From Berberis thunbergii (lineage: Eukaryota > Streptophyta > Magnoliopsida > Ranunculales > Berberidaceae), in the NCBI GenBank assembly GCA_003290165.1, contig QNQO01001854.1:124001-188000 (forward strand): a DNA stretch of 64,000 bases. The letters run 5' to 3'. Numbering within the stretch: position 1 is the stretch's first letter; the number at the start of each line of letters is the position of its first letter. The notes beneath the pieces are model-generated. The model did not search any database, was not told where the DNA came from, and worked only from the letters and a program-made list of their open reading frames with translations. This document shows, piece after piece, positions 24,210 through 34,639 of this stretch. The position numbers and the translations under genes are program-made.

Positions 24210-26271
24210 TGATATTCACATAATTATTACAGAATATATCCCTTAATTTGTACATGTTAGTGTTTCGATTATTATATTTTATAGTAATTATTTCGTTTTA
24301 ATATCTTTGCAGGAATTTGAGCTTAAACGATAAATCCATATTAAGCAGTCACAAACGACATTTAGGCAATTTCAATGGTGGTATCAAACAAAACACAAAC
24401 CTACACCCAACACCTAACTCTTAACCTAAAAGTCCACAAACCTACACCCAACACCTAGCTCACAACCTAAAAATCCACAAACCTAAACCTTGAAACCTAA
24501 AACCCACAAACCTAAACCTTGAAACCTAATTCATAACCTAAACCCCATCCATAACCTAATCCATAACCTAAAACCAAACCCAATCCTACCCTCATTGATG
24601 AATCTACCCCTCATCTCATCCCTATTCATCTTCTCATTCTCTATAAATAGAGGAGGATAGGGTGAGAATGAGAGGGGAGAAAAGAGAAGGGAAAAGAAGC
24701 AAATTAGGAAGAAAAATAATCCTCTTTCTCTCAAATTCACCTCACCCTCATCACCACCACCTATCCCTCTTCCACTCATCCATCTCTCACTCACTCCACT
24801 CACTCAGTAGTCACCACACCCTCGCCACCACAGTCACCTCGCCATCGCCACCACCGAGCACCACCACCAATTCCGCCACCGTCCTCGCGCCACCACCGCG
24901 AAACAGGGGCGTGACAACCCTGTTTCGCGTCCAACTTTCACTTTGCCACCACCCTCGGCCCCTCTCCCCTGTCCACGCACCATCACCACCTCCGCACGAG
25001 CACCGCCACCGCGCGAAAACCACCGCGAAACAGAGCACCGCGGCCCTGTTTCGCGTCGCGACAGAGCACTCGCTGCTCCTCCCTCTCGGCCTCTCTTCGT
25101 CGCGAGCTCCTTCCTGTCCTCACCTCTTGCGACCACCGTCACCACCACGACCGAGAACCACCGCCTCCTCCTCGCGAACAGAGTTCTTATCGCGAAACAG
25201 GGAGCTCCTGTTCCTCATCTGTTTTCTCTGTTTTTCTCTGTTTTCTTAGTATTTCCTCACCTTTTCTCTTCTTATGCAGGTTCTGGAAGCGATTTGAGGT
25301 CGAGGACGGGCCAGAGGAGCGAGAACAGCGGCGGAACGACCGCTGTCGCGCTGGAGAAGACGGTGGCGCGTCAGTGGCACTGTAGCAGCACTGTAGCGCT
25401 ACTGTAGCAGAGGCGGGAATCAGTTTATTTCGTTATTTGGCTATTTGCACCCCCGAGTTCTCTAAGAGCCACCACAGTGCCTTTAGCAGCCCTTTTCTCG
25501 GGATTCGCGTCCGTGCAGAGATGAGTTGCGGCATACCACATCACGAGGAGATGACTACCACTACCATGGATAGCTAAACCCTTCGCCAAGGCTACAATGA
25601 AACCACAGGATTTCCTAGAGTTTGTGTATTTAAATTTATTATTTTCTTTATGCTTGAACGTTAAACATATTTGGTTTATGATTTTTAATAAATTGCTTTC
25701 ACCGATTATATCCTGATTAATTGTCTAGACTAGTCGGTAGTTAGAAGTACCCTTTGTTGAAATTCAAAAGCCTGATTTAATCAATTAATCCGAATCTGTG
25801 ATTGTGTGTGCCGTAAGAAGACACGCAATGCTAGGGATTAGGATTAGTTAAAATAAATCTGTGATTGTGTGTGCCGTAAGAAGACACGCAATTCTAGGGA
25901 TTTATACCTATGCTTAAATCAATTGTGAACTTAGATTAATCTTTAGGTTAGTCATGTTAAATCTTGAAAACAATATCTTTGATTACACAAATCTCAAAGA
26001 ACCTGTGGTGGATTCAATGCCTTGGTTTCCTTTCTCATATTATTTAAAACTTTTTATTTTGTTTTTAAGTTGATTTTTAGTTTACATATTTTAATTGCTG
26101 TAACCCCAATTTTAAATTAGTTTAATTAAATTCTAAAATTTCAATTGCATCCACTTTCCTCGTGGGATCGACCCGTACTTGCCGTTGTCTACCAGTTAGG
26201 CACCGTGCACTTACGGTTATTACAAGTGGGTTAAATTAACCTGTTAATTTAGGTTAGTTGAATTCCCATCA
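24210..26271 (+). repeat. 3' LTR of Gypsy B
   Basis: 2062 bp, almost identical to the 5' LTR. The 10 extra bases come from a tandem duplication of TTTTCTCTGT near 25222-25241. Confidence 0.97.
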
Positions 26272-26276
26272 GAACT
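26272..26276. repeat. Right TSD of Gypsy B
   Basis: GAACT, identical to 13090-13094. The Gypsy A reverse transcriptase frame resumes directly after it. Confidence 0.95.
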
Positions 26277-28344
26277 CTATGTCAAAAACGAGAAGTGCTC
26301 ATTTGCCCAAGAGGAGGTGACATTCTTGGGTCATATCATTGGCAAGGGAAAGCTTCATATGGACAAGTCTAAGGTACAAGCCATCCATGAATGGGAACCA
26401 CCGACCAAAGTCACCGAGTTAAGATCTTTCCTTGGCTTGGTGAACTATTATAGAAGGTTCATCAAAGGCTACTCGTCCATAGCCGCTCCATTGACAGACT
26501 TGCTCAAGAAGGGACAAAGTTGGGATTGGAGTTCAAAATTCCAACATGCTTTCGAAGGATTGAAGAAGGCAGTTGTGGAGGAACCGGTGTTGGCACTTCC
26601 TAACCATTCTATGTCTTTTGAGGTACATACGGATGCTTTTGATTTTGCTATTGGTGGAGTATTGATGCAAGAAGGCCATCCTATTGCCTTTGAAAGTAGG
26701 AAACTCAATGATACTGAGAAGCGGTACACAGTGCAAGAGAAGGAAATGACTACGGTTGTACATTGCTTGCAAACATGGCGTCATTACTTGCTTGGGAGCA
26801 AATTTGTGGTCAAGACCGACAATGTTGCCACTAGCTACTTCTAAACACATAAGAAGCTCACACCAAAACAAGCTAGATGACAATATTTTTTGGCAGAGTT
26901 TGATTACAATTTAGAGTACAAGCCTAGCAAGGCTAATCTTGTTGCAGATGCTTTGAAAAGGAAATGAGAACTTGCTAACATAAGTCAACCTCAAAGGAAC
27001 TTGAAGGGACACATAAATGAAGAAATGGCACATGATTCCATGGCTCAAACCATCATATCTCTCGTCAAAGATGGGAAGACAAAACAGTTTTAGGTGGAGA
27101 ATGACTTGATATACTCCAAGGTAAGGCGAATCTATGTTCCACCTCATGACAACCTAAGGAAGGAAGTCTTGAAAGAATGCCATGATAACAAGTGGGCGGG
27201 ACATCCAGGTATACATCGAACTCTTGCTCTTATAGAAAATTCCTATTATTGGCCACATATGAGGGATGATATCGAAGCATATGTAAAGACTTGTCTTGTA
27301 TGCCAACAAGACAAGGTGGAACAACAGTTACCTGCCGGCTTACTTAAACCTCTCCCCATCCCAGAGAGACCTCGGGTGAGTGTTTCCTTGGATTTTATAG
27401 AAGACTGCAATTGGATACTTGTGGTCGTGGACATATTTTCAAAGTATGCCACCTTCATTCCCACACCCAAGGAGTGCACAGTCGAGTAAGCCGCACATTT
27501 ATTCCTCAAACATGTGGTGAAGTATTGGGGTGTGCCCAAATCTATTCTTTGTGATCAAAATACTCGGTTCACGGGGAAATTTTGGACTGAGTTATTAGCT
27601 TTCATCCTCAAATAGAAGGTCAGCAGAAATGATGAATGCCTTGTTGGAGTTATATCTTAGGCACTATGTGAGTGCCAACCAGCGAGATTGGGCTAAGTTG
27701 CTGGATGTTGCCCAATTCTCTTTCAACTTGCAGAAGAGTGAAATGACGAGTCGTAGCCCATTTAAGATTGTCATGGGACAACAACCTATGACCCCGAGTT
27801 CTAATGCCACTGGCTACACTAGAGTGAGCTCATCAGCCTATAAGTTTGCCAAAGGATGGAATGATCAAGTTGATGAGGCTCAAGCTTATTTGGAGAAGGC
27901 ATCCAAGAGGATGAAGAAGTGAGTTGACAAGAAGAGACGACCTCGAGAGTTTCAGGTTGGAGACCTTGTGCTTGTCAAGATGCATGTTCATGCCATACTT
28001 TCAGAACTGCATCGTGACCTTATCAAGAGGATCAAGTTGCCGCCGAGGATCAAGTTTCATCCAGTCTTCCATGTGAGTCTATTGAAGCCGTATAAGGAAG
28101 ATCAGGATGATCTAAGCAGAGGAGTATCACAAAGAACACCAATGGGCATGGGGATCCAACATGACAAGGAAATAGAGACTATTTTGTCAGATCGTGTGGT
28201 GCGCCATTCCAACCAACCTCCCACACATGATGAGCTACTCGTCAAGTGGAAAGGATTGCCAGAAAGTGAAGCTAGCTGGGAGCAAATCCAAGCATACGAG
28301 GATTTGAAGGCAACAAGGATGTCGCCTGATTAGGTGGAGGAGAA
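26277..28344 (+). pseudogene. Gypsy A pol, second part: RT end, RNase H, integrase, chromodomain
   Basis: Continues the RT cut at 13094: [30 protein letters not shown], then RNase H ([16 protein letters not shown], the usual DAS changed to DAF), with stops after 26840. Integrase starts near 27094 with an H-H-C-C zinc region (ECHDNKWAGHPG ... CLVCQQDK) and VSLDFI, and stops at 27487-27489. Part of the core appears lost near 27600-27625. The C-terminus has PPRIKFHPVFHVSLLKPY and a chromodomain-like end (HDELLVKWKGLPESEASWEQ, about 28226-28285), which may target insertion to heterochromatin. Stops at 26842, 27487 and 27920 and frameshifts make it nonfunctional. Confidence 0.9.
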
Positions 28345-28753
28345 TGTCACAACTATCTTTTTGCCTAGCCAAGTGAGGTTAGAAAGTGTAAATAATGTAG
28401 AGTATTCCACATTGTTTCTCTAGAACCTTCCATAAAATTTCATAGGATTCTAGTCCTTAGATATTTCTAAGGAAGTGTGTATAAGATCATTGTAGACCGT
28501 TAGATCAAATTGATCACCACCGTCCATTGAGGAGGTGAAGTTGTATAAATAGGCTAAGGTCTCATTTGTTGTAATCACCTCAGAGAAGTCAAGCAATACA
28601 AGTTCTAGTTCTCTTGTGTGATCTTAGCTTGCTTAGCTTTCCATAGTCTAAGTAAGTCTTTCGTGGGTAAGGCTGACTAGCTTTCTTTGATAAGTCGGGG
28701 CAAAATTTGCTAGTGCCGCACAGGAAGTACTTGAGAAAAGAAAGCCCGTGACA
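28345..28753 (+). repeat. 3' LTR of Gypsy A
   Basis: 409 bp, TGTCACAAC...CGTGACA, collinear with 10262-10698 with substitutions and a deletion of about 28 bp. Followed by CCTGG (TSD) and then the L1 ORF1 sequence. Confidence 0.9.
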
Positions 28754-29951
28754 CCTGGCATGCGTAAAATTTCATCATTACTTGTTTCCCCTTGTCTTCC
28801 ACTCAATCTCAGTGGCCGTATACCCTGCCTCAAGAAGACATTCCTCCATTGTGTCTTGGACAACCATGTCACTGGCAGAAATCTTCTCTTTACTATCCAA
28901 TGAAGTATTTATTTTATCATTCATATCTTCCATTACATTATCTGTGAGTGCCTCATATTTGTTTGTCAAATATAAATGCATCGATCGGATCTTTACCAAC
29001 TGACTTCTCATCCCCGCCTCCCTCTTTAATTTCCACCCCTTGATCATTCTTTGCACCACTTGTGCCAACTTCTTGTTTTGTATCTCCAGCTTTTTTGGCC
29101 ACTGGAACATATTGTTTCTTGATGGATTTAACTTCCACCATGGCTTTTAAAATTTTTCTTCTTTCGCCAAATAGGATGTTTTCACGTTGCCTTTTGACCT
29201 AACTTTTTCCTGCAAACTTCCTCCTGTTGTCCTAACAATGAGCAAAAATCACAATATTTGAATCCAGGGTATTCTATTTTCTGCCAAAAGCCCATATTGT
29301 TAGCTTTGTCAATCCAAATTCTATTAGGTAATTTTTCCACCAAGGTCATCTCCACGCAGACACGGGCAGCACCCGGGCGGGATAAGCAATGAGTGTGGTC
29401 ATCCATGAGCAGAAAACCACCAAAGTAGTTGACAATTGCTTTCAAAAGAAGAGGATGAAATAAATGCAAAGGTAAGTTTGGTAACTCTACCCATAAAGGA
29501 ATTGATATCAGATCTGCCTTCAGACTAAAACCATCATGCCAGCGAAAAGCCTTGAATCGAATTCCCCGAATAAAAAAAGAGTCCCTCAACAAGACTTTCT
29601 TTGCTTCCACCTCAGATTGAAGCCGGACTATAACATTACGTTGAAATCGCCTAGAATCCCCCAGGTTCAATGTATCGAATCTCGAATATCTTCCAATGTT
29701 GGCCTGTAGCTAGAGAACTTTAAAACTATCACATGTTTTTCCATGAAAGCTTCCCGTGTTTCATCAGATGCCGTAAGTCCAATGGAAGGCTCTCCTTTCT
29801 GGAATCTAGTTCCCTCAACAAGTGTTTCCTTAACCTCATCAACCAGTATTTTTCCAAGTATTTGGGTGAAAGAAGGCTTAGTAGCCTATTTCGCAGGTTC
29901 CCTATTCCCCATTAGAGGAGAGGAAGGATTGACGGCTAGGGGAGCCGACAT
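28754..29951 (-). pseudogene. L1 ORF1, 5' part (DUF4283-like and zinc knuckle)
   Basis: The frame starts at 29951 (MSAPLAVNPSS) and meets a stop within about 25 codons. The open part 29182-29670 has the DUF4283-type fold of plant L1 ORF1 (RNVIVRLQSEVEAKKVLL, FKAFRWHDGFSLKAD, PLWVELPNLPLHLF) followed by a knuckle CDFCSLLGQQEEVC, in which the usual His is Gln. A basic and acidic region follows (28953-29141). The protein would bind LINE RNA. The frame breaks at 28754, where Gypsy A inserted, and continues at 10261. Confidence 0.88.
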
Positions 29952-30168
29952 ACCACGCAATACCCTGATTTAGCCAGGCCTGCAACACGACGGCCAGAAA
30001 GAGCAGTCAAGAGTAGGGGCGGCGTCTAGACAGAGCGGCGGCCAGGCAGAGTCATGGTGCTAGCGGCCAAGAGTTAGTGGTGCAGCGACTTCTGTTTTCT
30101 AAAACTCTGCAGACGTGCAACCAGTTTGTGTTTCTTATTATAGCAAACCAATGATATTATGAGGCTTT
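29952..30168 (-). other. 5' untranslated region of the L1 LINE
   Basis: 217 bp from the 5' end of the element to the ORF1 start, moderately GC-rich with GGCCG-containing words. It is where an internal promoter would be expected; no motif is clear enough to name. Confidence 0.5.
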
Positions 30169-30184
30169 GCAAAACTAGCAACTT
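30169..30184. repeat. Right TSD of the L1 LINE
   Basis: GCAAAACTAGCAACTT, identical to 4363-4378. It fixes the 5' end of the LINE at 30168 and shows that it is not 5'-truncated. Confidence 0.93.
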
Positions 30185-31489
30185 AATCATAAAGCACCTG
30201 GAGGAAAATTGGCCGAACAACTACTCTTCACAACGAAAGATTATTTCCTTTTTAACTAGACATATTTCGGTATCCATACAATTGCTGTCTTTGAAGTAAA
30301 GGTTTCTACTGCGATTTGCAGAATAAGTCTGAAAGTGTGGTATTAGTTGAACGTAGTTTTTCAAAGAAACTCAAGGAAAAAGAATAAAAGCTCATCCTTC
30401 ATATAAGGCTTTTTATACATTAGAAACGACACTAATGTTGGGTTAGTGTAAAGGTTTCTAATCAGGAGACCTCATTATTGTGTAGGAAAACAAATATTTG
30501 CTATTAGAGTGAGCCTTGGTCTAATTTTCCAGTCTACATGGTTGTGCAAGTTGATCAACAATATGTAATGTAACCATGTGGCAACCACGATTGAAGATTG
30601 AAAGTGCGATGGGGTATTGACCTGAAGAGTTGTGTATATCTTGTGAAGTACTGAGATCTTTTATCATTCAAATCCACCTGGATTGTAAAGGTGTTATGAT
30701 TTATATATGGTTGATACAAATAGTGGATTCGTGCGCTTGCATGCCAACAATATTACCCCTAAAATGATGTTGTGAAGAATTATATATAGGTACTAAATTT
30801 CCACACCACTGTGCAAACCATATGGATTCATTATTTACTTCTGTTGTTCACTTCTGCACTTGAACATTAGTAATATTTATAGTTGTGAGGAAAATTCATA
30901 AGATAACACCACAATTTATCTCCATAAGAAACATAGTTCATTGGGTTCACCAACAAATTCATAAAATGCCATTAGTTAAATCAATCAAGCCAATCTCTCT
31001 TTATTCGAAATAAGAAATACTAGTACATTATTGATCATTCTGTTTACTAAGCAGAGCCAACACCCACAAAGAGAGCATCACAGCTAAAGGTGGGCACGGT
31101 TCGGATCAGTTTCAAAAACCTAAGTTGAACTGTTTCAATTTAATTGATCCGGTCCGGCTCAGATTCTCTCATTTTGAACATTGAGAACGAACCTAACTCA
31201 AACAGTTTAGATTGGTTTGATTCTTACGGTTACAACAGTTCCACTCATTTTTTTGTAATTATATATATATTTCTATTAATCATACATTTTAATCAAAAAA
31301 TAAAACAAACAAACAAACAAATAAAACAATAGCAAGCTGCAACCGCAAGCAATTCATGGAAGGGTGAGAGAGAGAGGACAATAGTAAGAATAGATCGATT
31401 AATTCAATGAAGGATTTAAGTATTTAGGGTTCAAGATATGGTGTGGTTGAGCACACAATAAAATTTTGTAACCCCCGAATCAAAAAAAG
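30185..31489. other. Unassigned flank between the L1 LINE and Gypsy C
   Basis: AT-rich, with no convincing reading frame. It includes an AT/AAAC simple-sequence patch (31258-31330). GGTGGGCACGGTTCGGAT at about 31089 resembles the ends of some hAT-derived repeats, but no second end was found. Confidence 0.5.
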
Positions 31490-31559
31490 AATCAGAAAAT
31501 AGTTTCACTTATTGAGGAGGTAGAAAAAGAATCTGGTGAAGAGGAGTTTTCACAAAAAG

Positions 31560-33857
31560 ATGGAGATCCAAGCTTAATCTGAAGATTGAAAAACACCCGC
31601 AACCGTACAAGATTTCTTGGCTACAAAAAGGAAATGAGGTGCGAGTTGATAAAAGAAGTTTAGTTTAGTTTTCATTTGGAAAGACTTATAAAGATGAAGT
31701 GTGGTGCGTCGTTGTCCCTATGAACGTTTGTCATCTACTACTTCGAAGACCATGGCAGTATGATCGAGGAGTCATCCATAATGGCTTCAAAAACACCTAT
31801 TCTTTTGAGAAGGATGGTGTGAAGATCATTCTAAGGCTATAGAAGCAAAGAAAAGTGAAAAAAAACTCAAGGAAAAAGAAAAGTACTTATTAACTAAGTC
31901 TGAATTCCTTGGAGAGATGCAAAAGCAGACCATGGTTTTGATTTTGGAGATGTTGGAGTCAAATCAAAACGCTATCGAAGTCCCACCCATGCTGCTGAGG
32001 CTATTTGAAGAATTCCAAGATGTTGGTACAGAACACGTTCCAGGAGCTCCAATGAGAGGTATTCAACATCATATTTTGTTCTTCGTGCTATTATTCCTAA
32101 TAAGACAGCTTATCGAATGAATCCCAAGGAGTGTGAGAAGTTGCAGGGGCAAATGGATAAATTGTTAACTAAGGGATTGATTAGAGAAAGTATGAGTCCT
32201 TGTGTTGTACCTGCATTGCTTGTGCCCAAGAAAGATGGTTCGTGGAAAATGTGTATAGATAACAGGTCAGTGAACAAAATCACCATCAAGTACCGGTTTC
32301 CCATTCCTCGATTTGATGATCTCCTTGATCAACTCCATAGAGCAACAATTTTCTTAAAAATTGACTTGCGAAGTGGATATCATCAAATTGGCATGAGACC
32401 TGAAAATGAATGGAAGATTGCTTTCAAAACCCGAGATGGTTTATATGAATGGATGGTAATGCCTTTTGGGTTATCTAATGCTCCTAGTACTTTTTTGGGG
32501 CTCATGAAACATATTTTCAAATATTTTATTGGGAAGTTTGTAGTCGTGTACTTCGATGACATCCTCATCTTCAACAAGGATTAGAAGTCCCATTTGAAGC
32601 ATTTACACCACGTGTTCAGGTGTTACGCGAGCAAAAGTTATTTGTGAACCTTAATAAGTGTGAATTTCTAACCATCATGTTAACATTTTTGGGTTATGTT
32701 GTTTCTAATGATGGAATTATGGTGAACCCTAACAAGGTTGAAGCTATTACAAGTTGGCCAATTCCCACAATACTTCATGACATTCGAAGTTTCAATGGCT
32801 TGGCTTCTTTCTACCGACGTTTTATTAGAGGATTCAATACTATTATCACTCCAATTACAGAGTGCTTAAAAGAAGGAAATTTTCAATGGAATCCAGAAGC
32901 ACATGAGAGTTTTGAATTGATATAGAAGAAGATGACCGAAGTTTATATTCTTGTGCTTCCCGATTTCAACAAAGTGTTCGAAGTGGATTGTGATGCATCG
33001 AATGTCAGAATAGGTGTTGTGCTCAGCCAAGAAGGTAAACTTGTTGCCTTTTCAGTGAAAAATTAAATCATGCTTGCTCAAGGTATCCTACCCATGACAA
33101 AGAATTTTATGCTATTATTTGAGCCTTGAATCACGGGAAGCACTATCTCATTTATAAAGAGTTCATTCTCTTTTTTATCATGAGGCGCTACGATTTATTA
33201 ATGGACAACACAAGTTGAACAACAACCATGCAAAGTGGGTTGAATTCTTGCAAGCCTATACTTTTCACATCAAGCACAAGTCAGGCAAGCTGAATCAAGT
33301 AGCATATGCTTTGAGCAGGCGACATGTTTTCCTGAACACTATGCAAGTGAATGTATTGGGGTTTGAAGTGTTGAAAGAATTGTATCAAGATGATCCTTTC
33401 TTTAAAAAGATCTTGTTTGGATGCTCGGATGGATCTTGTGGCTCTTATGTTTTGCAAGAAGGATTTATCTTCAAAGGAATATGACTCTGCATTCCAGAAT
33501 GCTCGTTGAGGGAAGTTATCATTGCAGAGGCTCATAATGGTGGTTTAGTAGGATACTTTGGCAAAAAGAAAACTCTTATCACTGATTGAGGAACATTTTT
33601 ATTGGTCGCGAATGTCTTGCGACGTTGCAAAACATGTGGCAAGGTGTAGAGTTTGTCATATTGCCAAAACTCATGGTCAAAACACCGGTTTGTACACTCC
33701 ACTTCCAGCGGCTCCCTGGGAAGATGTGAGCATTGACTTTGTGGTTGGACTACCGTGGACACAAAGACACAAAAACTTTGTTATGGTTGTTGTAGATAAA
33801 ATTTCAAAGATGACTCATTTTGTGGCATGCGAAAAAACTCTAGATGCTACGTGCACT
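31560..33857 (+). pseudogene. Gypsy C protease end, RT, RNase H, integrase N-terminus
   Basis: The 31590-31840 stretch holds the region after the protease active site (VPMNVCHLLLRRPWQYDRG). RT (32117-32584) shows [44 protein letters not shown] and YFDDILIF, where the catalytic pair is present as FDD. Frameshifts at about 32583 and 32925 lead to LTFLGYVVS, SFYRRFIRGF and an RNase H remnant (VDCDASNVRIGVVLSQ). The integrase starts HFYWSRMSCDVAKHVARCRVCHIAK and VSIDFVVGLP. The frame is open up to the CACTA-1 insertion site. Confidence 0.9.
33855..33857. repeat. Left TSD of CACTA-1
   Basis: ACT, repeated at 39749-39751. Three bases is the TSD size of CACTA (En/Spm) elements. Confidence 0.85.
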
Positions 33858-33879
33858 CACTACTACAAATATTAGCTTA

Positions 33880-34275
33880 GGTAACGCCACTTAGATAGCG
33901 CTTTTTTAAAGAGCTATCCAAGTGGGCACTAGGATAGCGCTTATTTGTCTTTAAAAAAAAATCAAAAAAAAAAAAAACTCTACAATAGCGCATTTAATTT
34001 TTTTTCTTCAGTTAAGCGCTATCTTAGTTATGTCTTAGATAGAGCTTTAAAAACGCTATGAGAAAAAACATTACCAAAGCTACCATAGCGCTTTTAAAGT
34101 GCTTGCATAGCGCTTCCGAAGCGCTATGCTACTTACATTTAGGATAGCGCTTCCGAAGCGCTATCCTATATATCACTACTAAAGCGCTTATACAACGCTA
34201 TCTTAGTTTAGCAATTAAATTTTTTTTTTAAATTATCACTACTATAGCGCTTATATAGAGCTATCTTAGTCTAAT
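33880..34275. repeat. Left subterminal repeats of CACTA-1
   Basis: At least a dozen copies of TAGCGCT or AGCGCTAT (partly palindromic) in both orientations within 400 bp. In En/Spm such repeats are binding sites of the TNPA protein. Confidence 0.88.
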
Positions 34276-34419
34276 AATTAAAAAAAATCAAATATCAAAT
34301 TAAATCTCATTTTTTCAGATCTTGATACGATCGGACGGTTAAGATCACAAGCCCTAATATAAAACCTAAATCTCGTTTTTTTTTGTTTTGCTATTGCCTT
34401 ATTTTTGCAAACACACAGA

Positions 34420-34585
34420 GAGGCGAGGAGGCGAGGAACCGAGGAGAGGAGGCGAGGAACCAGATCAAGGAGGTGAGGGGGCGAGGAACCGAGGAAGGAG
34501 GCGAGGAACCAGAGGAGGCGAGGAACCGAGGAAGGAGGCGACTCAGGCGAGGAACCAGAGGAGGCGAGGAACCGAGGAGTCGAAA
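34420..34585 (+). repeat. GAGGCGAGGAACC minisatellite in CACTA-1
   Basis: Repeats of GAGGCGAGGAACC(A/G) with short spacers GAGGAAG or AGAG, about eight copies. It sits between the subterminal repeats and the gene, where a first exon or 5' UTR would be. Confidence 0.85.
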
Positions 34586-34639
34586 GCTCAGGACCAGGTT
34601 CGTTTCTCTCGCTCGACTCTCACTCAGTCACTGTTGGTG

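Larger units (their letters stand above)
13095..26271 (+). mobile_element. Gypsy element B (Athila-like), complete and young
   Basis: 13,177 bp with LTRs at 13095-15146 and 24210-26271, perfect 5-bp TSD, primer-binding site, one long gag-pol frame and a polypurine tract. The LTRs differ by only three transitions (13749/24864, 13781/24896, 13999/25114) plus a 10-bp tandem duplication in the 3' copy, about 0.15 percent substitution. The tRNA-Asp-type primer site, the DLGAS protease motif, the long 5' leader and the 2-kb noncoding stretch after pol fit the Athila/Tat branch. No env-like frame is present. One TGA codon inside RNase H is the only break seen in gag-pol. Confidence 0.96.
10262..28753 (+). 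mobile_element. Gypsy element A (chromovirus-like), interrupted by Gypsy B
   Basis: LTRs at 10262-10698 and 28345-28753 (TGTCACAAC...GTGACA), primer-binding site, gag, protease, RT, RNase H, integrase and a chromodomain-like C-terminus, all on the plus strand. Flanks read CCTGC on the left and CCTGG on the right, a 5-bp TSD with one change; the first LTR base is also altered (CG for TG). Without Gypsy B it is about 5.3 kb. The coding region has many in-frame stops and frameshifts, so the element is dead. The gag type, the initiator-Met primer site and the C-terminal chromodomain fit the chromovirus branch; Galadriel is my best guess for the clade. Confidence 0.9.
4379..30168 (-). mobile_element. 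L1-type LINE, full length, interrupted by nested Gypsy elements
   Basis: A non-LTR retrotransposon on the minus strand: 5' end at 30168, 3' poly(A) seen as a T run at 4377-4397, and a perfect 16-bp TSD at both ends. After removal of the inserted Gypsy A and its TSD the element is about 7.3 kb. ORF1 (DUF4283-like domain plus a zinc-knuckle remnant) is split by Gypsy A at 10262-28753. ORF2 (endonuclease, reverse transcriptase, zinc-binding region, RNase H) lies at 5415-9420. Both are decayed by stops and frameshifts. The TSD together with both ORFs indicates that this was a complete insertion. Confidence 0.93.

Noticed and set aside
31085..31235. GGTGGGCACGGTTCGGATC, similar to ends of hAT-type repeats
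   Set aside because: No matching second terminus and no 8-bp TSD seen; kept only as a remark.
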